DNA of 64,000 bases from Aliiroseovarius sp. (GTDB lineage Bacteria > Pseudomonadota > Alphaproteobacteria > Rhodobacterales > Rhodobacteraceae): the NCBI RefSeq assembly GCF_030148435.1, contig NZ_JASBTN010000001.1, forward strand, positions 1-64,000, written 5' to 3'. The translations under genes and the position numbers were made by a program. The notes below the pieces were generated by a model. It saw nothing but the letters and a program-made list of their open reading frames with translations, searched no databases and was not told the origin of the DNA. Below are positions 26,372-35,466 of the stretch, one piece after another; the stretch's first letter is position 1, and each line of letters opens with the position of its first letter.

Positions 26372-27850
26372 TCAGACTGACATGCAGATGTATTTCATCT
26401 CCAGGTAATCCTCGATGCCGTGATGCGAGCCTTCACGGCCCAGGCCGGACTGTTTCACCCCGCCGAAGGGCGCGACCTCGGTCGAGATGATGCCGGTGTT
26501 CACGCCGACAATGCCATATTCCAGCGCCTCGGTCACCTTGTAGACGCGGCTCAGATCCTTGGCGTAGAAGTAGCTCGCCAGACCGAAGATCGTGTCATTT
26601 GCCAGCTCGATCACCTCGTCTTCGTCCTTGAACTTGAACAGTGGCGCGAGCGGACCGAAGGTCTCGTCGGTGGCGAAGTCCATCTCGCGGGTGGCACCGG
26701 TGACGATGGTGGGTTCGAAGAACAATCCTCCGCTTGCGTGTTCCTTGCCGCCCAGGATCACTTCGGCGCCCTTGGCGGTGGCATCGGCGATGTGCTGGCG
26801 CACCTTGTCGACTGCGGCTTCCGAGATCAGGGGGCCGAGCGCCGTGCCTTCCGCCAGCCCGTCGCCCACCGGCAGGGCCGCCACGGCAGCGCTGAGTTTC
26901 TGGGCAAAGGCGTCATAGACCCCCTCCTGCACGTAGATGCGGTTGGCGCAGACGCAGGTCTGGCCGTTGTTGCGGAACTTGCAGGCGATGGCCCCCTCGA
27001 CGGCGGCGTCCAGATCGGCGTCGTCAAACACGATGAAGGGCGCGTTGCCGCCCAGTTCCATCGAGCATTTCATCACCTGGTCGGCGGCCTGGCGCAAGAG
27101 GATGCGGCCCACGTTGGTCGAGCCTGTAAAAGTCAGCTTGCGCACCGTGTGGTTTTCGCAGAACTCCTTGCCGATCTCGGAAGCGTTGGAGCTTGGCACG
27201 ACGTTGAGCAGCCCGCCGGGCAGGCCCGCGCGTTCCGCCAGCACGGCCAGGGCAAGGGCCGACAGAGGGGTCAGTTCGGCAGGGCGGGCGACGAAACCGC
27301 AGCCCGCAGCAATCGCGGGGCCAGCCTTGCGGGTGATCATAGCATTGGGGAAGTTCCAGGGCGTGATCGAAGCCGCCACGCCGATGGGCTGTTTGATCAC
27401 CGTGATGCGCTTGTCGGGCTGGTGGCCCGGGATCGTTTCCCCGTAAATGCGGCGGCCTTCCTCGGCGAACCATTCGATGAAGCTGGCACCATAGGCGATC
27501 TCGCCCATCGCTTCGGCCAGCGGCTTGCCCATCTCGGCGGTCAGGATGGTGGCCAGGTCGGCCTGGTTCTCCATCATCAGATCGTACCAGCGGCGCATGA
27601 TCTGGGCACGTTCCTTGGCGGTGCGCTTGGCCCAGGCCTTGCCGGCCACGTCGGCGGCGGCGATGGCGCGCGCGACCTCGGTGCGCGACAGGTCGGCCAC
27701 CTGGCAGATCACGTCACCCCGGGCGGGATTGATCACGTCGAAAGTGGCGCCGTCATCGGCGTCGATCCACGCACCGGCCACATAGGCGCGGGTTTCCAGC
27801 AGGCTTGAATCGTTCAGAAGGCTTTTCAGATCGGTTGCATTGGCGGTCAT
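26372..27850 (-). CDS. gabD: NAD(P)-dependent succinate-semialdehyde dehydrogenase
   Basis: A 492-residue aldehyde dehydrogenase of the GabD group, oxidising succinate semialdehyde to succinate in the GABA pathway. The catalytic Cys is in NNGQTCVCANRIYV and the general-base Glu in MELGGNAPFIVF. PWNFPNAMITRKAGPAIAAG and FTGSTNVGRILL are NAD-binding landmarks. I chose ATG 27850 (MTANATD) because GGGAG is well spaced from it; an ATG two codons earlier has GGGAG abutting. No aminotransferase partner is adjacent, so related semialdehydes are possible substrates. Confidence 0.88.
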   Translation of the reverse strand: MTANATDLKSLLNDSSLLETRAYVAGAWIDADDGATFDVINPARGDVICQVADLSRTEVARAIAAADVAGKAWAKRTAKERAQIMRRWYDLMMENQADLATILTAEMGKPLAEAMGEIAYGASFIEWFAEEGRRIYGETIPGHQPDKRITVIKQPIGVAASITPWNFPNAMITRKAGPAIAAGCGFVARPAELTPLSALALAVLAERAGLPGGLLNVVPSSNASEIGKEFCENHTVRKLTFTGSTNVGRILLRQAADQVMKCSMELGGNAPFIVFDDADLDAAVEGAIACKFRNNGQTCVCANRIYVQEGVYDAFAQKLSAAVAALPVGDGLAEGTALGPLISEAAVDKVRQHIADATAKGAEVILGGKEHASGGLFFEPTIVTGATREMDFATDETFGPLAPLFKFKDEDEVIELANDTIFGLASYFYAKDLSRVYKVTEALEYGIVGVNTGIISTEVAPFGGVKQSGLGREGSHHGIEDYLEMKYICMSV

Positions 27851-27939
27851 TTTCATCTCCCATGGCCCTGCGTCACCTGTGCCGAAACACGCGGCCCAAG
27901 TAAAGAGCTTAACGTGTTAATTATCGCAAGGATTTCCCT

Positions 27940-28722
27940 TTGAACCCTGATCTAGCCTATGCAAATGCGGATTTCATCCCGAATGCGACACAGTTTCCGC
28001 CACGATGGTCGCATCAGGCGACAGAATTTCGCGCGAAGGCGAAGAATCTGCGAACGGGCCTGCGATACGGGCCCGGTTCGCGTCAGATTCTGGACCTGGT
28101 TCTGCCCGAAGGCGTGCCGCACGGGCTCGTCGTTTTCGTGCATGGCGGATACTGGCGCGCCTTCAGCCATGCGACCTGGACCCATCTGGCGGCGGGGCCT
28201 CTGGCACAGGGCTGGGCGGTGGCGTTGCCGTGCTACACGCTCGCGCCCGACGGGCGGATATCCGGGATCACGCGGGAGGTGGCGCGCGCCATCGACCTGG
28301 CCGCGGGAGAGGTTCAGGGGCCGATCGTGCTGGCGGGACATTCGGCGGGTGGCCATCTGGTGGCACGGATGAATTGTGCGGATGTGGCGCCTAAATCCGC
28401 TGATCGGATCAGGCGCATCCTGGCGATCTCGCCGCTGGGGGATCTGAGGCCGCTGCTGCACACATCCATGAATGCGGACTTGCGCCTGGACCCGGCAGAG
28501 GCAGAGGCGGAAAGCCCCGCGCTGGCCACCGACCGGCTGCACATCCCAACCACGGTCTGGGTTGGCGCGCAGGAGCGCCCGGCGTTTCTGGATCAGGCGC
28601 GCGGCCTGGCCGAGGCCTGGTCCGAAGCGCGGCTGCGCGTGGCGCCGGGGCGGCACCATTTCGACGTGATCGACCCCCTGGAGCACCCCGAGAGCGCGCT
28701 CACACGGGCCTTGCTGGCTTAG
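27940..28722 (+). CDS. Alpha/beta hydrolase, kynurenine-formamidase-like
   Basis: A 260-residue hydrolase with a TTG start behind AAGGATTTCCC. The oxyanion-hole motif HGGYWRAFSH and the nucleophile motif GHSAGGHL are typical of the arylformamidase/esterase-lipase group, and GRHHFDVID supplies the catalytic His. The HGGYW version is frequent in kynurenine formamidases, but no tryptophan-degradation gene lies beside it. I would call it an esterase of uncertain substrate. Confidence 0.82.
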   Translation: MNPDLAYANADFIPNATQFPPRWSHQATEFRAKAKNLRTGLRYGPGSRQILDLVLPEGVPHGLVVFVHGGYWRAFSHATWTHLAAGPLAQGWAVALPCYTLAPDGRISGITREVARAIDLAAGEVQGPIVLAGHSAGGHLVARMNCADVAPKSADRIRRILAISPLGDLRPLLHTSMNADLRLDPAEAEAESPALATDRLHIPTTVWVGAQERPAFLDQARGLAEAWSEARLRVAPGRHHFDVIDPLEHPESALTRALLA

Positions 28723-28724
28723 GG

Positions 28725-29276
28725 TCAGCCGCCGAAATCCTCCAGCGCCTTCACGTCGATCGCCTTCAGCACGGGGATCATCACATCGACCGGCGCGCCC
28801 TTGGCCTGAATCAGGATGCGGTTGTCCACGAGCCCGGAAAGCTCGCCGTCCTGATTCATGTATTTCATCCGCCCTACCCGTTCGAGCTTGGCGCCCATCA
28901 TGCCGGCATTGCCGATCATGCCGGCAAAGGCCGCGATCATCGGATTGTCGGCCATGATGGTGATCGAGAAGGTCTGGCCGTCCCTGCTGTAGTCCGCCTC
29001 GGCCCCGATCCCGCCCCCCATGAAGGCGAGGCCGGCGTTCATCTCGGAGTTTACCTCGCGGGTCCAGCCGTCGGGCGCGGCGGGCAGAAAGGCCGACAGG
29101 GCGTCGGTCTTCATCGCCGCGATCAGTTGCTTGGCATATTCCAGCTCTTCCAGCGCGTATTGGATATCGCCCTCGTTATAGGCGGCAAGCGCGCTTTCCA
29201 GCGTGTCCGAAACCTCATCTGCCCGGGCCGCGATTGTGCTCAGCAGCAGGGCTGTAGCGGCAAGAAATACTTTCAT
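28725..29276 (-). CDS. Secreted protein of unknown function
   Basis: A 183-residue protein with a clear signal peptide (FLAATALLLSTIAARA). The mature part begins with a helical, acidic segment (YNEGDIQYALEELEYAKQLI) and continues with a Met/Gly-rich middle (MGGGIGAEADYSRDG). I do not recognise a named domain. It converges with the hydrolase gene, two bases away. GGGAGGTTTCC precedes ATG 29276. Confidence 0.8.
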   Translation of the reverse strand: MKVFLAATALLLSTIAARADEVSDTLESALAAYNEGDIQYALEELEYAKQLIAAMKTDALSAFLPAAPDGWTREVNSEMNAGLAFMGGGIGAEADYSRDGQTFSITIMADNPMIAAFAGMIGNAGMMGAKLERVGRMKYMNQDGELSGLVDNRILIQAKGAPVDVMIPVLKAIDVKALEDFGG

Positions 29277-29339
29277 GGAAACCTCCCTTGTCTGAATGGC
29301 GGCAGTCTCGCCGGGGAAGGGTGGGGATGCGTCGCCCGG

Positions 29340-30332
29340 TCAGCCTGACCCGAATCGTGCCTGCCATGTGGGCAGGATATCACCGGGCGCTGTTTTCGCA
29401 GCATGGACTCCGCGCGCGATGGCGCGGGCGAGGCAGGTGGCGGCGGCGTGGCCCAGTCTGAGCGCATCGAATGCGGGATCGGGCAGGCGGGTTGCGCCGG
29501 TGGCGGCGGCAAAGATCAGGTCTCCGTCGAAGGGCGTGTGGCTGGGGTGAATCGCGCGGGCCATGCCGTCATGGGCGGCTGTGGCAAGCCGTGTGGCCTG
29601 GGCCTGGGTGAGGATTGCGTCGGTGGCAATGATCGCAATGGTGGTGTTTTCGCCAAGCTGCGCCTCGGGGCGGGGTTCTTCGCCGGGGTCGTGATGGCCC
29701 GGGCCATGGCCACCGAACTCCGCGCCCATCTCCCACGGGGCGGCCCAGAATTCCGGACCTTCGCCCATGGTGACGGCCCCGAGCGCATTCACGGCAACCA
29801 GCGCGCCGACGGTAATGCCGTTTTCCAGCACCAGCGAGGCGGAGCCCAATCCCCCTTTCAGCCCGGCCACGGTCGCACCGGTGCCGGCCCCTTCCGTACC
29901 CAGGTTGAACTCCATGGAAGCGGCATCCAGAGCCGCCCGTCCCAACGCCTTGTAGGGGTTTTCCTGCCAGTCCTTGGCGCCTCCGTTCAGCAGGTCGAAC
30001 AGGATCGCCCCGGGCACGATCGGCACACGCTGATCGCCGACCAGAAAGCCGCGTCCCCGGGTGCGCAGCGCGTCGGCCACGCCGCCGGGGGCATCCAGCC
30101 CGAAGGCCGAGCCACCTGACAGCACCAGCGCGTCGACCTCCTGCACCAGCTTGTCCGGGGCAAGCAGATCGGTCTCCCGTGTGCCGGGGGCACCCCCCAT
30201 GACATGCACCGCGGCGGTAAAGGGTTTCTCGCCGACCAGCACCGTCGCGCCGGTCTTGATCACCGCATCCGAGGCATTTCCGACCTTCAGCCCGGCCACA
30301 TCGGTGATCAGATTGCGTTTGCCCGGTTTCAT
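29340..30332 (-). CDS. P1-family (DmpA/S58) aminopeptidase
   Basis: A 330-residue N-terminal-nucleophile peptidase of the DmpA type. NLITDVAGLKVGNASDA is the family opening and LSGGSAFGLDAPGGVADAL a core motif. GGLGSAS contains the expected autocleavage site, where the new N-terminal Ser becomes the nucleophile. Starts at 30332 and 30344 are both possible; I prefer 30332 because GGAGACAGGC precedes it. These enzymes release N-terminal D- or L-residues or beta-peptides. Confidence 0.88.
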   Translation of the reverse strand: MKPGKRNLITDVAGLKVGNASDAVIKTGATVLVGEKPFTAAVHVMGGAPGTRETDLLAPDKLVQEVDALVLSGGSAFGLDAPGGVADALRTRGRGFLVGDQRVPIVPGAILFDLLNGGAKDWQENPYKALGRAALDAASMEFNLGTEGAGTGATVAGLKGGLGSASLVLENGITVGALVAVNALGAVTMGEGPEFWAAPWEMGAEFGGHGPGHHDPGEEPRPEAQLGENTTIAIIATDAILTQAQATRLATAAHDGMARAIHPSHTPFDGDLIFAAATGATRLPDPAFDALRLGHAAATCLARAIARGVHAAKTAPGDILPTWQARFGSG

Positions 30333-30351
30333 GCCTGTCTCCATTGTGGCC

Positions 30352-30384
30352 TGCACAAAAGACTAGGCCCCCTTGCGGGGGCCT
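30352..30384 (-). terminator. Rho-independent terminator after hemA
   Basis: On the minus strand AGGCCCCC (30384-30377) pairs with GGGGGCCT (30372-30365) around a GCAA loop, then AGTCTTTTG follows. It lies 31 bases past the hemA stop and before the P1 peptidase start, so hemA is probably transcribed alone. Confidence 0.8.
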
Positions 30385-30415
30385 GAAAAGAGCTGATTTG
30401 GTCGCGGCCTGGCGC

Positions 30416-31639
30416 TTACTGTGCGGCCATCGGAATGCGCGCGATCTCACATTGCACCCAGAGCTCCTCGAGCGCTCCGAGGAGGTGTTCGATATCCGCA
30501 TCCGTATGGACCGGGCTGGGGGTGATGCGCAGCCGTTCGGTGCCCTTGGGCACGGTCGGGTAGTTGATCGGCTGGATATAGATCCCGTACTCCTGCATCA
30601 GCGTGTCGGACAGGAACTTGCACTTGACCGCGTCGCCGACCATCACCGGGATGATGTGGCTGGGGTTTTCGACATGCGGGATGCCCATCGCGTCCAGTCC
30701 GGCGCGCACCTTGGCGACGCGTTCCTTCTGGCTGTCACGTTCGGCGTTCGAGCGTTTCAGGTGCTGGACCGAAGCCCGGGCGCCCGCGGCCACGGCAGGC
30801 GGCAGGGCGGTGGTAAAGATGAAACCTGAGGCAAAGCTGCGCACGAAATCGCACAGTTCGGTCGAGGCAGCGATATAGCCCCCCACAACGCCGAAGGCCT
30901 TGCCCAGCGTGCCCTCGATCACCGTCAGGCGATCCATCAGCCCTTCGCGTTCGGCAATGCCGCCGCCGCGCGGACCGTACAGGCCGACTGCGTGTACCTC
31001 GTCCAGATAGGTCATGGCGCCGTATTTGTCGGCCAGGTCGCAGATTTCCTTGATGGGCGCGATGTCACCGTCCATCGAATAGACCGATTCGAAGGCGATC
31101 AGCTTGGGCGCGTCCGGGTCGGCGGCGGCCAGCTTTGCTTCGAGGTCTTCAAGGTCATTATGTTTCCACAGCACCTTGGCGGCGCGCGAGTGGCGGATGC
31201 CCTCGATCATCGACGCGTGGTTGAGCGCATCGGAAAAGACGATGCAGCCGGGGATCTTCGAGGCGAGCGTGCCAAGAGCGGCCCAGTTCGACACGTAGCC
31301 GGAGGTGAACAGAAGCGCGGCTTCCTTGCCGTGCAGATCGGCCATTTCCTGTTCCAGAAGAACATGTTGGTGGGTGGTTCCCGAAATGTTGCGCGTCCCG
31401 CCGGCCCCGGCGCCGACCGTGTCGATCGCGTGGTGCATGGCCTCCAGCACATCGGGGTGCTGGCCCATGCCCAGGTAGTCGTTCGAACACCAGATGGTCA
31501 CGTCATCCTCGCCGCGTTCGCTGGTGTGGCACGCTTTCGGGAAGTTGCCACGCTTGCGTTGCAGGTCGGCAAAAACGCGATAGTTTCCGTCTTCGCGCAG
31601 GCTGTCGAGGCTGGCTTTGAAGAAGGCCTGATAGTCCAT
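30416..31639 (-). CDS. hemA: 5-aminolevulinate synthase
   Basis: A 407-residue PLP enzyme that joins glycine and succinyl-CoA to form 5-aminolevulinate, the first step of tetrapyrrole synthesis in alphaproteobacteria. [13 protein letters not shown] and [15 protein letters not shown] are substrate-site motifs; [13 protein letters not shown] holds the PLP Asp, and [15 protein letters not shown] the Schiff-base Lys. ATG 31639 (MDYQAFF) is the family start. A near-consensus FNR-type box upstream suggests induction at low oxygen, when haem and haem d1 demand rises. Confidence 0.96.
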   Translation of the reverse strand: MDYQAFFKASLDSLREDGNYRVFADLQRKRGNFPKACHTSERGEDDVTIWCSNDYLGMGQHPDVLEAMHHAIDTVGAGAGGTRNISGTTHQHVLLEQEMADLHGKEAALLFTSGYVSNWAALGTLASKIPGCIVFSDALNHASMIEGIRHSRAAKVLWKHNDLEDLEAKLAAADPDAPKLIAFESVYSMDGDIAPIKEICDLADKYGAMTYLDEVHAVGLYGPRGGGIAEREGLMDRLTVIEGTLGKAFGVVGGYIAASTELCDFVRSFASGFIFTTALPPAVAAGARASVQHLKRSNAERDSQKERVAKVRAGLDAMGIPHVENPSHIIPVMVGDAVKCKFLSDTLMQEYGIYIQPINYPTVPKGTERLRITPSPVHTDADIEHLLGALEELWVQCEIARIPMAAQ

Positions 31640-32098
31640 GTGACGTCCTCCGGGGGTTGATCCTGGTTGCAAGCAATGAACATGTTCGGGAGGGTTCGGA
31701 ACGTGATTTATGTCAAGTCGGGCAGAAAAAGTGTACCGGTGGAGGGGCGGCGCAGGCACATCCGGTTCCGATCGGAAACCCGCATATGGGTGAAAAGAGA
31801 GCGCCGCGGAACGCCATACGGTGCGGTATGAAGGAAGGTTAGACCAACCGTCCGCCACCCCCGAAGAGGCCTCGGCCCCGTGCTGCGTGAATCTTCACGC
31901 GCGCGGACGGCTGGCCTTGTGGGTTCGAAAACCCGTTTGATCCAGAGGCTGCCGCCGGCCTCACCCAAGAACAGTGGCAGCATGAATCATCGAGGCCGTG
32001 TTTGCAAAACGGATGCGGGGCAAGTCGTGCCTGCCAGCGCCGGGTGAGGCCAATGCGCGCAAGCTGGCACGGGGCCGGTCAAACCGTCTTGACCAACG
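31640..32098. other. Gene-free interval upstream of hemA
   Basis: 459 bases between hemA and the 3' end of nnrS. It contains the hemA-proximal FNR-like box and, at its far end, the orphan perfect box. Short open frames occur on the minus strand (one at 31708-31983), but none has a recognisable product. TCGGAAACCCGCATATGGG and other AT-poor stretches carry no clear structure. A long hemA leader or an unannotated small RNA is possible. Confidence 0.5.
31703..31716 (-). promoter_or_regulatory. FNR/DNR-type box upstream of hemA
   Basis: On the minus strand the site reads TTGACATAAATCAC, a match to TTGAY-N4-RTCAA at all but the last base. It is 64 bases upstream of the hemA ATG. FnrL control of hemA is known in Rhodobacter, so the location is plausible. 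Confidence 0.6.
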
Positions 32099-32102
32099 TC
32101 AA
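32089..32102. promoter_or_regulatory. Perfect FNR/DNR-type box at the 3' end of nnrS
   Basis: TTGACCAACGTCAA fits TTGAC-N4-GTCAA exactly and overlaps the nnrS stop codon. No recognised gene starts within 400 bases on either strand in the right direction; hemA is 450 bases away. It could drive a long hemA leader, a small RNA, or be fortuitous. Confidence 0.5.
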
Positions 32103-33319
32103 GAGTGCGGGGATTTCATCTCGGGTGGCAGCGGCGGCGGCGGAGGGGGCGCCGGGCGGGCCGGACGTTCGGTTGTCAGAGCCTCGATGAGCCCCGCCAG
32201 GAACAGGGTGAAGGCCAGGATCCAGGCGGCCCCCGCCAGCAGCATCAGGTTGAAATACCATGAGGTCGGCCCGGTTGAGCCCAACCACCGCACCGCGGTG
32301 GCGAAAGCCATCAGCGCATAGGCCCAGGCGACCGGGGCAGGGGCCACCAAACCGCGCCCGGAATGGGCCAGGATGGCGCGCGACATCACCGCCAGGGTCA
32401 TGCCGCCGACCACGCCCAGGCCCAGCACATGCAATGCGGCAACTTCGGAGCCGATCTTCCAGACGGACAGTGCCCAGAGCACGAGGCCGACCGGCAACAT
32501 GCTCTGCGCCAGCGCAAGAGCCCAGAGCAATGCGTCGCGGCGGGTGGAAAGCAGGCGCCAGCGGATCAGCCGGGCAGAATGGGCAATCGCGAGGCCCAGG
32601 GCGACGACGGAGGCAATGCGCGGCCAGGTGGCGCTCCAGGGCAGGAGAATCGCCAGGGCGACGGTGGCGCGGTCGAGGCGTGGTGTCTCGGGGGGCAGCT
32701 GATCTTCGGGCGCCCCGGCCCGGCGCAGTGCATTGCGGATGAAGCCGGGCGTGACCCGGCCACCGAGAACGGCGATCAGCCCGATCAGCGCCATGATCCC
32801 GATACGCAGCCCGTTCTCGGTGCTGCCATAGGCCCAGCCGAGCCAGTCGAGATGCACCAGAAGGTTGCCCAGGGTCATGGCTGCGAGGAAGACCAGGAAC
32901 ACCGCCTGTTGCGGGTTGCGGCGACGTATCAGGATCTGCGCAACGTGCCCGGCCAGGAGCGGCAGGAAAGCAAGATCGATCGTGGCCACCACCAGCCCCG
33001 GCAGTGGGCCTGAAGCCCAGACAACCAGACGTCCCGCCAGCCACAGACCGGCAGCCAAGGTAATGAATCCCGCGCGCGCGCCCGCGAGGGAGGTCAGCAG
33101 GAACCCCGCCACCGCAGCCGCCGCGTAGCCAAAAATCATCTCGTGCCCGTGCCACAGATGCGGTGCCATGCCCGGCCCGGGCAGATCCATCATCCCGCCG
33201 GTGGCATGGACAAGGAGCCACAGCTCCCAGACGATTCCCGCCAGGATCGCCCAGAGCGGGGCGAGCAGGAAGAAAGTGCGATGACCCTGCTGGAGCACGA
33301 GCCTGACGGAAGAACGCAT
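32099..33319 (-). CDS. nnrS: NnrS family membrane protein
   Basis: A 406-residue protein with about twelve transmembrane helices. The NnrS signature WHGHEMIFGYAAAAVAGFLL is present, along with LGGRVTPGFIRNALRR and HVLGLGVVGGMTLAVMSRA, which carry the conserved His/Met residues thought to bind haem or copper. NnrS protects against NO stress and is often co-regulated with nitrite and NO reductases. ATG 33319 was chosen over a frame open to 33388, which would run through the regulatory box. A proline-rich tail ends the protein. Confidence 0.95.
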   Translation of the reverse strand: MRSSVRLVLQQGHRTFFLLAPLWAILAGIVWELWLLVHATGGMMDLPGPGMAPHLWHGHEMIFGYAAAAVAGFLLTSLAGARAGFITLAAGLWLAGRLVVWASGPLPGLVVATIDLAFLPLLAGHVAQILIRRRNPQQAVFLVFLAAMTLGNLLVHLDWLGWAYGSTENGLRIGIMALIGLIAVLGGRVTPGFIRNALRRAGAPEDQLPPETPRLDRATVALAILLPWSATWPRIASVVALGLAIAHSARLIRWRLLSTRRDALLWALALAQSMLPVGLVLWALSVWKIGSEVAALHVLGLGVVGGMTLAVMSRAILAHSGRGLVAPAPVAWAYALMAFATAVRWLGSTGPTSWYFNLMLLAGAAWILAFTLFLAGLIEALTTERPARPAPPPPPPLPPEMKSPHS

Positions 33320-33374
33320 GGGGGTGGACCTTTCGTTGGACCGCGAAAGCCTACGCATGGGCGGGTGGCAATTC

Positions 33375-33388
33375 TTGACACTCGTCAA
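33375..33388 (-). promoter_or_regulatory. FNR/DNR-type box of nnrS
   Basis: TTGACACTCGTCAA is a perfect two-fold TTGAC-N4-GTCAA site, 56 bases before the nnrS start. The Crp/Fnr-type regulator encoded at 51840-52523 or an FnrL encoded elsewhere are the candidate activators. Confidence 0.8.
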
Positions 33389-33580
33389 GTTGCAGCCGGC
33401 GCGAGAAGAGGTTGCGTGAAACTGTCGGGCATCGCGACTCTGCTCGGTTTATGCAAGAAATCGCGTTTAATTTCAGGGGATTGCCCTTGACGTCATTCGG
33501 GGGATTCCGTCCGAAGGGCCCGAATTCTGTGCCTTCATCCGGAGTTAAATCACGCGCCGCTCACTTTTTCGGGAGCATCG

Positions 33581-33594
33581 TTGACTTTTGTCAA
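33581..33594 (+). promoter_or_regulatory. FNR/DNR-type box of nirS
   Basis: TTGACTTTTGTCAA is a perfect TTGAC-N4-GTCAA site 63 bases before the nirS start, the position expected for a Dnr/Nnr activator of nitrite reductase. Confidence 0.85.
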
Positions 33595-33656
33595 GACGCA
33601 CAGGTCCGGTCCCGACCATCTTCCGAAGTGCCTCACCAAGCAAACGGAGAGTGATC

Positions 33657-35333
33657 ATGTCACTTGGAATCACCCAAAAGAAAACCCGCGGCATACTTGG
33701 CCTCGGTTTTGCGATGCTGCTGGGCGGCGTGGCCATCCCGGCTTTCGCCGAAGAGCCGTCACTGAGCGAGGATGCCTTTGACGCGTCCAAGCAGCTGTAC
33801 TTTGAACGCTGCGCCGGCTGCCACGGCGTCCTGCGCGTGGGCGCAACCGGCAAGAACCTTTTGCCCGAATGGGAAAAGACTGCCGCAGATGGCACCGTGA
33901 CCACCGGTGGCACGCTGAAACTGGGCCAGGAACGCCTTGAAAAGATCATTTCCTGGGGCACCGAAGGCGGTATGAACAACTTCTCGGACATCATGACCGA
34001 GCAGGAAATCAAGGATATGGCGACCTACATCCAGATGGAGCCGCCCAAACCGCCTGAGATGTCACTGGCGCAGATGAAAGAGACCCGCAAGGTCTATGTC
34101 GAGCCCGAGGATTACCCGACCGAGCCGCTGCATGGCCGCAACTGGGAAAACTTCTTCGTCGTCATCGAACGTGATGTGGGCAAGGTGGCCGTCATCGACG
34201 GAGACACCAAGGAAGTTCTGGCGCACATTCCCACGGGCTATGCCGTGCACGTGATCAAGGCGTCGGAAAAGAGTGAAATCGCTGATCCGAAGGATCCCGG
34301 CCGCTTCTGGTACACGATGGGCCGTGACGGCAAGATGACCAAGATCGACCTCTGGCAGACACCGGACAAGATGTTGGTCTCGGAAGTCAAGATCGCCTAC
34401 GACGCGCGTGACGTGGCCGTGTCCGGCGACGGCAAATACGTGATCGGCGGGGGCTATTGGCCGCCGCATTTCGCGATCGTCGACGCCGAGACCATGGAGC
34501 CGCTCAAGGTCGTTTCGACCCGTGGCGTGAACATTGACGGCGAATATGTTGAAGAGGCCCGCGTTGCGGCCATCTACAACACGCCGAACGAGCCGACTTG
34601 GCTGGTCTCGGTGAAGGAGCTGGGCCAGATGTGGCAGGTCGATTACTCGAACCTCGACAGCCTGCGCATCGACAAGATCGACACCTCCAAGTTCCTTCAT
34701 GACGGGTTCTTCGATCCAACCGGCCGCTACTTCCAGATCGCCGCGAACGCGTCGAACCAGATGGTCGTGGTTGATGCAAAAGAGCGCAATCTTGAAGCCA
34801 TTATCGATACGGCTCCGCTGCCGCACCCCGGCCCGGGCGCCAACTGGGTTGACCCGAACTGTGGTCCGGTGGCTGCGACCCCCCACCTCGGCGAAGGTAC
34901 TGTGACGGTCTGGGGCAATGATCCCGAAAGCAACCCGGACAATGCCTGGAAGACCTGTTACGAAGTTGAAACCGATGGCGCGGGCCTGTTCATCCGGACC
35001 CACCCGAATTCGGATTACGTCTGGGTTGACCAGACCAAGCATCCGGAGCCGGACGTGCAGCAGTCGGTTCAGGTCATCTCTAAAGAGACCGGTGAGATCG
35101 TGAAAACCATCCGGGTCACAGAAGAGGAAGGCAACGTCGCCGTTCACTTCGAATTCAACAAGGATGGCACCGAAGTCTGGGTCTCGAAGTGGAACCGTGC
35201 GACCTCGAAAGAGCCCAATGGCGAGATCGTGATCTACGACGCCAAGACTCTCGAAGAGGTCGGCCGCGTGAAGGGTCTCTATGCCCCGACCGGCAAGTTC
35301 AACGTCTACAACCGGTCGAACCACGTCACCTGA
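33657..35333 (+). CDS. nirS: Cytochrome cd1 nitrite reductase
   Basis: A 558-residue periplasmic enzyme reducing nitrite to NO, the defining step of denitrification. A signal peptide ends IPAFA. The cytochrome c domain has RCAGCHG (Cys52, Cys55, His56). The rest is the eight-bladed d1 propeller: ENFFVVIERDVGKVAVIDG begins it, while KFLHDGFFD and VAATPHLGEG carry the two active-site His residues. ATG 33657 follows CGGAGAGTGATC. It stands alone between a divergent promoter region and a strong terminator. The d1 haem is supplied by the nirE-N operon. Confidence 0.98.
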   Translation: MSLGITQKKTRGILGLGFAMLLGGVAIPAFAEEPSLSEDAFDASKQLYFERCAGCHGVLRVGATGKNLLPEWEKTAADGTVTTGGTLKLGQERLEKIISWGTEGGMNNFSDIMTEQEIKDMATYIQMEPPKPPEMSLAQMKETRKVYVEPEDYPTEPLHGRNWENFFVVIERDVGKVAVIDGDTKEVLAHIPTGYAVHVIKASEKSEIADPKDPGRFWYTMGRDGKMTKIDLWQTPDKMLVSEVKIAYDARDVAVSGDGKYVIGGGYWPPHFAIVDAETMEPLKVVSTRGVNIDGEYVEEARVAAIYNTPNEPTWLVSVKELGQMWQVDYSNLDSLRIDKIDTSKFLHDGFFDPTGRYFQIAANASNQMVVVDAKERNLEAIIDTAPLPHPGPGANWVDPNCGPVAATPHLGEGTVTVWGNDPESNPDNAWKTCYEVETDGAGLFIRTHPNSDYVWVDQTKHPEPDVQQSVQVISKETGEIVKTIRVTEEEGNVAVHFEFNKDGTEVWVSKWNRATSKEPNGEIVIYDAKTLEEVGRVKGLYAPTGKFNVYNRSNHVT

Positions 35334-35355
35334 TGTGATCGGAGAGACACCCAGG

Positions 35356-35384
35356 GGGGGCGGGCCAGGCGCCCGCCCCCTTTT
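35356..35384 (+). terminator. Rho-independent terminator after nirS
   Basis: GGGGGCGGGC (35356-35365) pairs perfectly with GCCCGCCCCC (35371-35380) around a CAGGC loop, then TTTT follows. It ends the nirS transcript 23 bases past the stop, so the next cytochrome gene is expressed by read-through or its own promoter. Confidence 0.9.
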
Positions 35385-35466
35385 GCGTCACCCGCGCAAC
35401 CCCCCACACACTCACCGCGTCGGGATCAACAGCCGACGACGACCAGCCACTTAACGGAGCCAGGAC

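Larger units (their letters stand above)
33320..33656. promoter_or_regulatory. Divergent nnrS-nirS regulatory region
   Basis: 337 bases between the divergent nnrS and nirS genes. Two perfect boxes are visible: TTGACACTCGTCAA at 33375-33388 serves nnrS (56 bases from its ATG), and TTGACTTTTGTCAA at 33581-33594 serves nirS (63 bases from its ATG). Each is placed as a class II Crp/Fnr site at about -41.5 would be. The intervening 190 bases hold no gene. Confidence 0.85.

Noticed and set aside
31708-31983. A 91-codon minus-strand frame after the orphan FNR box
   Set aside because: It has no signal peptide, no motif and an Arg/Pro-rich composition like other chance frames; kept only as a note beside the orphan box finding.
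33520-33535. TTGACGTCATTCGG-like sequence near 33487 as a third box
   Set aside because: Only one half-site (TTGAC) is kept and the second half (TTCGG) does not pair; the two perfect boxes nearby explain the regulation.
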